A DNA stretch of 27,467 bases from CAYGHG01 sp964349515. Its GTDB lineage: Bacteria > Oederibacteriota > PGYV01 > CAYGHG01. Both the position numbers and the translations under genes were made by a program. A model generated the notes under the pieces. The model made no database searches and was not told the DNA's origin. It saw only the letters and a list, made by a program, of their open reading frames with translations. Where the stretch lies: positions 1 to 27,467 of the forward strand of contig CAYGHG010000028.1 in NCBI GenBank assembly GCA_964349515.1. The letters are read 5' to 3'. This document shows, piece by piece, positions 1-7,800 of this stretch (position 1 is its first letter; each line of letters opens with the position of its first letter).

Positions 1-41
1 AAAATAAAGGGCGCGGTTTTACCCGCGCCCTTTATTTTTAA
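1..41 (-). terminator. Rho-independent terminator after the LysM gene (bidirectional)
   Basis: A perfect inverted repeat of about 15 bp (AAATAAAGGGCGCGG / CCGCGCCCTTTATTT) surrounds a short loop and ends in A/T runs on both sides. On the minus strand it begins a few bases after the stop codon of the LysM gene and is followed by a T run. It could work in both directions; what lies to the left is outside the window. Confidence 0.85.
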
Positions 42-47
42 CATATA

Positions 48-752
48 TTATCCAAGTATGTTGTTGCTGTCTCCGCCGCTCAAAGGCCCGCCAGAGCCGT
101 CTTCATCATCCTGTTTTTTCTTTTTCTTTAATAATACTACGATCAAAGCAGCCGCCACAAGGCCTAAAAGCAGGACTATTATAAGACCCGAGCCTCCGCT
201 CTTTTTTGCTTTCTTTTTTACCGGTTCGGGTATAGGAGTAGGCTCTGAACTTAAATATTCATCTGTTGTTTCATATGAGCCGCCTTCGTCCGGGACTTTC
301 CGTTCTGTCATTCCCGCCACTCCGCCGTCAGAGGCACGCGCACTCGCCACTTTGCCCTGAGAAGGCGGTATCCCGAGCTGCTGCGCCCTGCGCCTCGCGT
401 CTTCTATCTCGGTTGCCCTTATGTTTCTGGGGATTATCAGTTTTGAGCCTGCTTCAAGCTCTCCTGTATAGTCGTCAAGTATGTCCCTGTTGGCGTCATA
501 AATAATGGGCCACTGAAACCTGTTGCCGTATATTTCCGGTTTCTGCGCGATGCTCCAGAGGGTGTCTTCGTCTTCAACAATGTAAGTTGTCGGGAGCTCC
601 TCTTTATATCTTTCGGATGCTTCGCTCATTACCTCGGATTCTTCATCCGCCACCGAGTTAATTTTCTGGCCCGTTGTGCCGCCGCAGCCAAACAAAAACA
701 TGATTGAAAACGAAACTGCAATTACAACCATTAACGTAAGGACTTTTTTCAT
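48..752 (-). CDS. LysM-domain protein, putative lipoprotein with a C-terminal membrane segment
   Basis: A 234-residue envelope protein likely to bind peptidoglycan. I start at the ATG at 752 because AAGGAGG lies about 10 nt upstream and the protein then opens with a lipoprotein-type signal (LFGC, Cys23); an in-frame extension to 917 has no such support. The -2 residue of the lipobox is Phe, which is atypical. A LysM-like segment follows at about residues 55-108 (YIVEDEDTLWSIAQ ... NRDILDD ... LEAGSKLIIP), matching the family's YxVxxGDTLWxIA pattern with an Asp/Glu change. Next come a charged, low-complexity linker, a Pro/Lys stretch, one hydrophobic segment (about 193-212) and a Lys/Asp/Gly tail. 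Lipid anchor plus C-terminal membrane segment is an odd topology. The gene lies 115 nt after the PorV-like gene, with its own promoter and a terminator. LysM assignment is good; the biological role is unknown. Confidence 0.85.
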   Translation of the reverse strand: MKKVLTLMVVIAVSFSIMFLFGCGGTTGQKINSVADEESEVMSEASERYKEELPTTYIVEDEDTLWSIAQKPEIYGNRFQWPIIYDANRDILDDYTGELEAGSKLIIPRNIRATEIEDARRRAQQLGIPPSQGKVASARASDGGVAGMTERKVPDEGGSYETTDEYLSSEPTPIPEPVKKKAKKSGGSGLIIVLLLGLVAAALIVVLLKKKKKQDDEDGSGGPLSGGDSNNILG

Positions 753-797
753 CAGATACAGCCTCCTTATAAATGTGGAAGACTCAATTATTTTTGA

Positions 798-826
798 ATT
801 ATAGCACGGCTTATTGCCGCAGGCAA
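798..826 (-). promoter_or_regulatory. Sigma70-type promoter for the LysM gene
   Basis: On the minus strand TTGCCT (826-821), a 17-nt spacer and a consensus TATAAT (803-798) precede the LysM start by about 46 nt, leaving a leader of roughly 39 nt that contains AAGGAGG. This implies the gene can be transcribed independently of the giant-protein/PorV pair upstream. Confidence 0.6.
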
Positions 827-867
827 GAAAGAAATACCGGTACAAAAACAGGTTTTTACTGTTTTTT

Positions 868-1863
868 TCAGAAGTTAATGCCAAACCCCGCCTTATGCCC
901 CGCTCCGAATTCATCAAACGGAAGGAATACGTAATCTATCATATATGCCACCGTTTCTGCCCTTATCCCAAACCCGGCGCCTATGCTGAAACCTCCTGAA
1001 AGACTCTCCTCAGGGTTTATGTTTCCGCCCAGCCTCAGGTTAAAGTTCATATTCTCCATCCTGTGCCTGTATTCCCCGCCAAAGCGGATATTAAACCCGT
1101 TCATCCCGAAATCCGCCTCAAGCGCCCCTTTTATCTCGTTTCCCGCCGCCCCGAGATTCAGCAACGCCGTATATGCGCCTATTGCCGCCGTAAAAGGCGT
1201 CATCCCCGACGATGTGCTGGCTCCTATGTTTCTTAAAGCCAGTCCGAGCCCTATGTTGCTCCACACAAACTCCCCGCGGTTTGTAAGAAAGCTCTCGCCG
1301 CCGAGTGCTATGTTGTACATGAACCCTATGTCAAGCGCGCCTCCGACAGACGAGTACTCCGCCGCCTGCTCACCCGCCACTTTCAGCGCTATTCCCGCCT
1401 TGATATTCTGCGTCAGCTCGCTGTAGCTTATTTTATCCATGCCTATCGCATACCCGGCTGATACCAGGTAATTCATACCCGACACCTCTTCCGCTGTCCC
1501 TGCATAGCCTCCCATGCCGTCTTCCAGCGTCCTTACCACGCTCCCCTGATTTAAGTACTTTATCCCCACTCCGAATGAGCCCGCCTCACCCAGCCCCTGT
1601 CCGTAGTAAAGCGAATCAAAAAATACGTCCTGCAGGTATATGTCATGTATGAAAAGTATCTCCTGCCTCTCTATATACGCCAGCCCCGCGGGATTATAAT
1701 CCATTGCCTCTATGTCCCTGCACGCCGCGCTGTAAGCGCCGCTCATTCCCTGCGACTTTATCCCTGCGGGCACTTTGAGTATGTCAAAAGCGCCTGTCCC
1801 CGGGCCTGCTGCCGCCTGTGACGCCAGCGCGAGCGAAAATATTATGCAGATTAGTTTTTTCAT
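868..1863 (-). CDS. PorV/PorQ-like outer-membrane beta-barrel protein
   Basis: A 331-residue protein with a Sec signal peptide (MKKLICIIFSLALASQAAAG) and, throughout, alternating short beta-strand patterns rich in Gly and aromatics, ending in Phe (GHKAGFGINF) as outer-membrane barrels do. The N-terminal stretch with SQGMSGAYSAACRDIEAMDY followed by NPAGLA (about residues 37-62) is the signature of the PorV/PorQ (UPF0164) family; PorV is the outer-membrane shuttle that hands C-terminal-domain cargo on in type 9 secretion. The start codon shares one base with the stop of the giant upstream gene (TAATG), with GAGG just upstream, so the two are translationally coupled. Family membership is seen; partnership with the giant protein is inferred from the coupling. 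Confidence 0.85.
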   Translation of the reverse strand: MKKLICIIFSLALASQAAAGPGTGAFDILKVPAGIKSQGMSGAYSAACRDIEAMDYNPAGLAYIERQEILFIHDIYLQDVFFDSLYYGQGLGEAGSFGVGIKYLNQGSVVRTLEDGMGGYAGTAEEVSGMNYLVSAGYAIGMDKISYSELTQNIKAGIALKVAGEQAAEYSSVGGALDIGFMYNIALGGESFLTNRGEFVWSNIGLGLALRNIGASTSSGMTPFTAAIGAYTALLNLGAAGNEIKGALEADFGMNGFNIRFGGEYRHRMENMNFNLRLGGNINPEESLSGGFSIGAGFGIRAETVAYMIDYVFLPFDEFGAGHKAGFGINF

Positions 1864-4800
1864 TATTGCCTCGCCGTGAGTATGCGGCCGCGATAACGCT
1901 CACCCGACATCTCAACTATGTAGAAATATACCCCCGGCGCCGTGTCCTCGCCTTCGCGGTTCTTTCCGTCCCACTCTATCCTGCCTGTTACTCCGAGGGC
2001 TTCAAACACCTTGTATCCTTGTATGTTGTATATGTAAACATCCGCCCTCTGAGGCAGCAGTATCTTGAGCGTCCCTCCGTAAGAGAGGGCAAAATTACAC
2101 GGGTTCGGGTATATGACAAGTTCCTGTATCGGGGTGGGCGTGATAGTTGCAGTAGGAGACACAGTGTAAGTCGGCGATATGGTCCACGTCCTGGTTATGG
2201 TAAATGTAGCAGTTATAGTCGGCGTCAGAGTTATGGTAAATGTAACTGTAACCGTAGGCGTAGCCGTAAATGTGGGGGTGGCTGTGTTTGTCGCGGTGCT
2301 TGTAGCCGTATCCGTGGATGTATGCGTAAGAGTAAAAGTGAAAGTCGGCGTGGCAGTCTGTGTAAAAGTACCTGTAGGAGTGGCAGTCTGTGTAACCGTC
2401 CTCGTCACGGTAGGCGTGTGCGTGTATGTCTGCGTAAGTGTAATCGTCGGAGTCACCGTAGGCGAAAAAGGCGGGGTACTTGTATGCGTCGGGGTTATTG
2501 TGTGCGTTTCGGTTATCGTCGGCGTATGCGTATGCGTCTGCGTTATGGTATGCGTCAGGGTTATCGTTGACGTATATGTTATAGTCTGCGTCACAGTCTG
2601 TGTTACGGTCTGAGTGGCCGTCCTTGTAAATGTAAGAGTCGCGGTTGGTGTCGCGGTAGCCGTGGCTGTCCTTGTCGCAGTCAGAGTCACAGTCTGAGTG
2701 GCAGTCAGCGTGAAAGTCGGAGTCACCGTCTGAGTTACTGTCTGTGTCACAGTCCTGGTCACCGTAGGCGTGACTGTTTCGGTCACTGTCCTTGTAACAG
2801 TCGGCGTAACCGTCTGCGTAACAGTCTGTGTTACGGTCCTCGTCACAGTCGGTGTCACTGTTTCAGTTACTGTAGCCGTCACTGTCTGTGTTACCGTCTG
2901 TGTTACCGTCTGCGTAACAGTAGGCGTCACGGTCTGCGTCACAGTCTGCGTTACAGTCTGTGTTATGGTCAGCGTTGCCGTCATGGTAGGCGTCGCGGTA
3001 GGGGTAAATGTAGGCGTAAAAGTCATAGTCGGCGTAAAGGTCGGGCTTACCACAAGTATGTTGTTGCTTATCCCGTTAACCCCTGCATCAACCGTATCGG
3101 CCGCAGATATAGTCTGTATCCCGCTTGTCCTGAGCACCAGGCCGGTAAAAGTATGAACCCCGAAATCCGTGCCCGGAACAAATGTATAGTCCGCAGGAAG
3201 CACAACGCCGCCCGCAGTGTCTGTAGATGTAAAAGATACCGTGCCGTTATAATCCTGTACAGTATTCCCGTATGCATCTCTCGCCCTTACGACTATCTGG
3301 AAGGTGTCTCCGTAAGAAACCATATTGGGCGCGGATATCGCAAACGACACCTGCGGTATGGTAGTTATCCCCGCTGACTGCGTTACGTTATCAGGGCCAA
3401 TTGACGTTGCGGTGACGACGTGCCTTATCCCTGATAGTATGGAAAGGCTCAAAGTTGCTCCGGCACTGCCTGATGCGTTTGTAACCGCGTTTGCAGGCAC
3501 GATCGAGCCGCTGTTAGTATAAAAACTGATCTCAACTCCGGACATACTGACATTTGCGCCTGTGTGATCTATTATCTGCGCCGTCACAGCCACCTGAGAC
3601 CCTGCCGGCGCGGTTGTTTCAACATCAGGCGTCAGTTTCAGGAAATATCCGGTAGAAACGGTCAGCGTAGTGTGTGCAGGCGCAAGTTTCCCGCTCGCCG
3701 CCATATCAACCCCGTGCATTCCAAATGTGCCCGTGATGGAACTGCGCACATTTACCGTTGCCTGCCCGCTGTCGTTTAACGTCGTTGTCACAGAGCCGTA
3801 CCAGTTTAAACCTCCGTCGTATGAGAACATTACACTCGGGCTGGTAGCGTATATGTTGACCGATTCGTGCCCCGCCCCTGCAGGCGCGTTATAGCCGCCA
3901 TTGTCCTTTGCATTTATAAATAATAATCCCGTCTTCATCGCGCCTATTGACATGGGGTTTGGCAGGAAAGCAAGCCTGACAGCCGCAGCAGCCGCGGAAA
4001 TAGTCACTGTTTTTCCGAGCAGCCCCGGTGTATTCACCACGCAGTAATTCATGGACCCGCCAGCTGCCGTGCTTACAGTAAATACCGTTATCACCTCACC
4101 GTCTGTATTTGTTATCCCGGAGGCCGGTGTTACAAAAGCATCCTGCGTCCTTCCGCTCTGCACCATAGGCGTAAAAGCAATATCCCTGCCCTGAACAGGG
4201 TTTCCGTATATATCCGTCACCTTAGCGGTTATTGTCACGTGGCCGCCTGCCTGAACCGCATAGATATTTGCCCACGCATCCAGAAGTACCGGCGCGTTTG
4301 GTATTATGTCGGCAAGCGCTGTCCCTGCTGTTGCACCGCCCGCCGGGCTGGCGGTTATTAAAATATCGGAAGCCATTACGGTGTCCCTGTAATAGACATT
4401 TATTTTGCCCGAAACAAAAGCGGTATTCAGAATACTTGACCACGACACAAGGTCTGTTGAAAACTGCATTGTTGACGAGGCTGATGTCATGATTACCGCG
4501 GCATTGGAGAATGAATTATTTCCGTTTGAGTCCTTTGCCTGCACGGTCAGATGATAAGGCACACCCGCCACCGCGGTGCTGTTTGGCGGTGATATTTCCA
4601 CATAAGAAAAAGGCACGTCATTGACGTAAACGGTTGCCTGCCCTGATGCGAGCCCGGGAGCCACAGCAGTAACTGTTGCCGTATTTGCCGTAGTATCTGT
4701 CACAAGTATGCTGCGCTCGTTTGACCCGTTAAAATATGCCTGGTCTGCCCATGTAACACCGTTGTTTGTTGAAAACTGCATTGTGTCGGAATCGGAAGTA

Positions 4801-7800
4801 ACTGTTATTCCACGCGCGTCACTTACAAAATTTCCATACTGGTCTGTTATCCGTATTGTAAAGGTCCCGTTAGCCCCTGTCTGCTGCGAGAGGTAGTCGG
4901 GGCTTATGCTCACCCTTGCGGCCGGGCCGGCTATGAAATTTACAGGGACTATCCTGGTCCAGTGCCCAAATGTAAGCGTGATGTTTGCCGTTCCCGCCTT
5001 CGTGGACCTGATATTAGCAAAAGCATTTCCGTTGGTGTCCGTAACCGCATATGTGTTTAAACCTGTCAGCACCGGCTCCACTACGTCCTCAGGCCTGTCA
5101 GATTTAAAATCAATTATTGCGTACGCGACCTTGGTGTTTGTTCCTACCGCCGGCGTCCACATGTAAGCGGTCACCTGCGCAGCCGTAGTCCCGTCAGCGA
5201 CAATCGGGGTCGAAGGAGTCACCCACCCGCGATAACCATCCACAACCCAGACGAAGTTATTGGCCGGATAAGAAGCATTGCTGCTCCAGGAATTTCTTGT
5301 ATCAATATCAGTCACAACAACGCCGCCCCCGGTAGGCATGGTATTGTCATTTGAAAATATATTTCTCACCAGCCCGCCGCTCGCGTTGTTTATCCTGATG
5401 TTTGTATATAAGGCGTTAAATGTTCCCGGATTATTTGAAGGCGCGCCGTTAAAGCCTATGTTCCCTGTATCCTGAGAGAGATAAACTTCCCCGTAGCAGC
5501 GCGTATCAAGCATGCTTATGTCAAATTTCCTGTGATACCACTTTCCCTTCGCGTACTCGGATATGTCCATGGAAGGGTGCACCCTTATGGCGTTCTGGTC
5601 CCGGATGTAATTCTGTGTAGACTGCCCGAAATCCCTCATGTTTCCGTAGCCGCACCCCGGAGTAGTCCCCTCCTGAAACTCCGTAGAAGTGTAAAAATTG
5701 GAACTTGTATCAGGAACAAATACATCAAATTCAAGATACAGGTTAGACTCGAAAGTATAGTCCCTGCTGTCAATATTTATATAGCAGTACTCATAATTAT
5801 TCTGCGCTGTCAGGTATGACGTCAGCAGAAGCGGCCTGTTATACGCTGTCGCCGGCACAACTACATTTATGTTGTTACTCGTCCCCGTAACAGCAGGCAC
5901 TCCTGACTGTGTGGCTGTTATTGTTCTTATCCCCTCTGTATTGAGAATCGCGTCAAATATCCTGACCCCGTTGTCCGAAGCCTGATAGGTGTAATCGGCA
6001 GGCAGCTGCGCCGCGCCGTCATTTGAAGTAAATACAACCGTCCCCGTGAAATCCCTGATGGTATTGCCGTACATGTCACGGGCGGTTACCACATAATTAA
6101 AGAGCACCCCCGCGTTCGCGGTAGTAGGCGCGTTTACGTTGAAAGTATAAACCGGCCCTGCTATAACATCTATTCCGTTGCTCGTGCCTGATACAGAGGC
6201 ATTACCCACTTCCCTGCCGGTTACCACCTGTATTCCTACGGTCCTCAGCTCAACCGCGACTATTTTTACTCCGTTGTCCGAAGGATTGAAATCAACATCA
6301 AGCGCGGGCAGTACAGCCTGCGGGTCAGAGGATGTCAGGCTGACATATTCGTCATAGTTGACCACCGTATTGTTATATGCATCCTTTGCGGTTATTGTTA
6401 TGTAAAAAGTTTCTCCCGCCTCCACGGAAGAAGGCGCCAGTATCGTGTATGAAACAGCCTCTCCGGTTGTTACATTTATCATAGCCGTACCTGTAATCGA
6501 AGGAAAAAGAGTGTCTGTAGCAGTAATTGACTGGTTGCCGGTCGAACTCAATACAACCTCAAATATCCTGACGCCCGCGTCAGAAGGGGTATAGGTGTAA
6601 TCAGAAGGAATGCTTCTTAATACGGCACTCGAAGCGAATGCCGCGGTTCCCAGATAATTGTCCGCCACCACAAACCCGTAGGTACTGCCTGTCATAGCGG
6701 AGACCGTTATGGAAAAAGGGACTCCTGCTGTAACGCTGGCAGGCGCCTGAATCTGGTAACTCTCTGTTGCCTTTGTAGGAGTCGCTGTAGGGGTGGCTGT
6801 CGAAGTAGGTGTGGCTGTAAAAGTGTATGTCATGGTATATGTAGGTGTTGCGGTACGCGTCGCGGTCTGCGTCACCGTCCTTGTGGCCGTTTGAGTCGCC
6901 GTCCTCGTGGAAGTAAGCGTAGCCGTACTCGTGGCAGTACGCGTGGCGGTAGGCGTTGCCGTAAAAGTATTTGTTATAGTTGCTGTAACTGTACGCGTTG
7001 CCGTCCGCGTAAAAGTCGGCGTTATCGTCTGCGTGACACTCTGCGTTACCGTCCCCGTCACGGTCTGCGTAGCCGTCAGCGTAACCGTGCGTGTTACTGT
7101 CGGCGTCACGGTCTGCGTTATTGTCTGTGTCACCGTCCTCGTCACCGTCCTCGTCGCGGTCTGCGTCGCCGTCAGCGTCACAGTCGGTGTTACCGTCTGC
7201 GTTACCGTCTGCGTTACCGTCCTCGTGATTGTAGGTGTTACGGTAAGGGTTATCGTCGGCGTCACGGTAAGGGTTATCGTCATTGTAAATGTGTATGTAG
7301 GCGTAAGAGTGCTTGTAAGCGTTATTGTCGGGGTAACAGTCGGAGTAAAAGTCTCGGTTACCGTTTCTGTAACCGTCGGAGTAACCGTCTCAGTAACAGT
7401 CAGGGTTATCGTATCGGTAACTGTCGGAGTAAATGTGTCTGTATGAGTCATGGTAATTGTAGGCGTAGGCGTAAATGTGTGGCTCTGCGTCCACGTCGGA
7501 GTTATAGTCGGAGTCCAGTCAGGGTTTTTGTCATAATTTATTGTTATTGAATTAATCCTCGGCGACACAAAAGCGTCATAGGTCCGCATTACAGCCCGCC
7601 ACTTCAGGCTGCCGCCGTTGTGAATCCCCGTGAAATAAACGCTTCCGCCCGGCGCCACTGACAGCCACGTCGTCCCGCCGTTTGCCGAAAGATAGTAATC
7701 AATCTGCTGTCCATTAAGCACGGATGAAACCGTCAGCGTGGCGGATACATAACCCGACGGCCAGTCAAGGAGGGAAGATGACTGCGCGTAGCCGGGCGAG

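Noticed and set aside
804..830. Small hairpin (CGGC/GCCG) after the PorV-like gene as a terminator
   Set aside because: Only about 4 bp of stem and no T run; it overlaps the spacer of the LysM promoter instead.
753..917. N-terminal extension of the LysM gene
   Set aside because: It would place 55 unsupported residues before a good signal sequence and ribosome-binding site, and would read through the promoter.
2179..3156. Long plus-strand open frames made of Val-Cys-Val-Thr-like repeats
   Set aside because: They are the antisense reading of the Thr-x stalk; the 6-nt period keeps stops out of several frames. No ribosome-binding site or plausible protein.
6891..7550. Plus-strand open frames rich in Arg/Cys and Val opposite the first stalk
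   Set aside because: Same artefact of the repetitive stalk DNA on the other strand.
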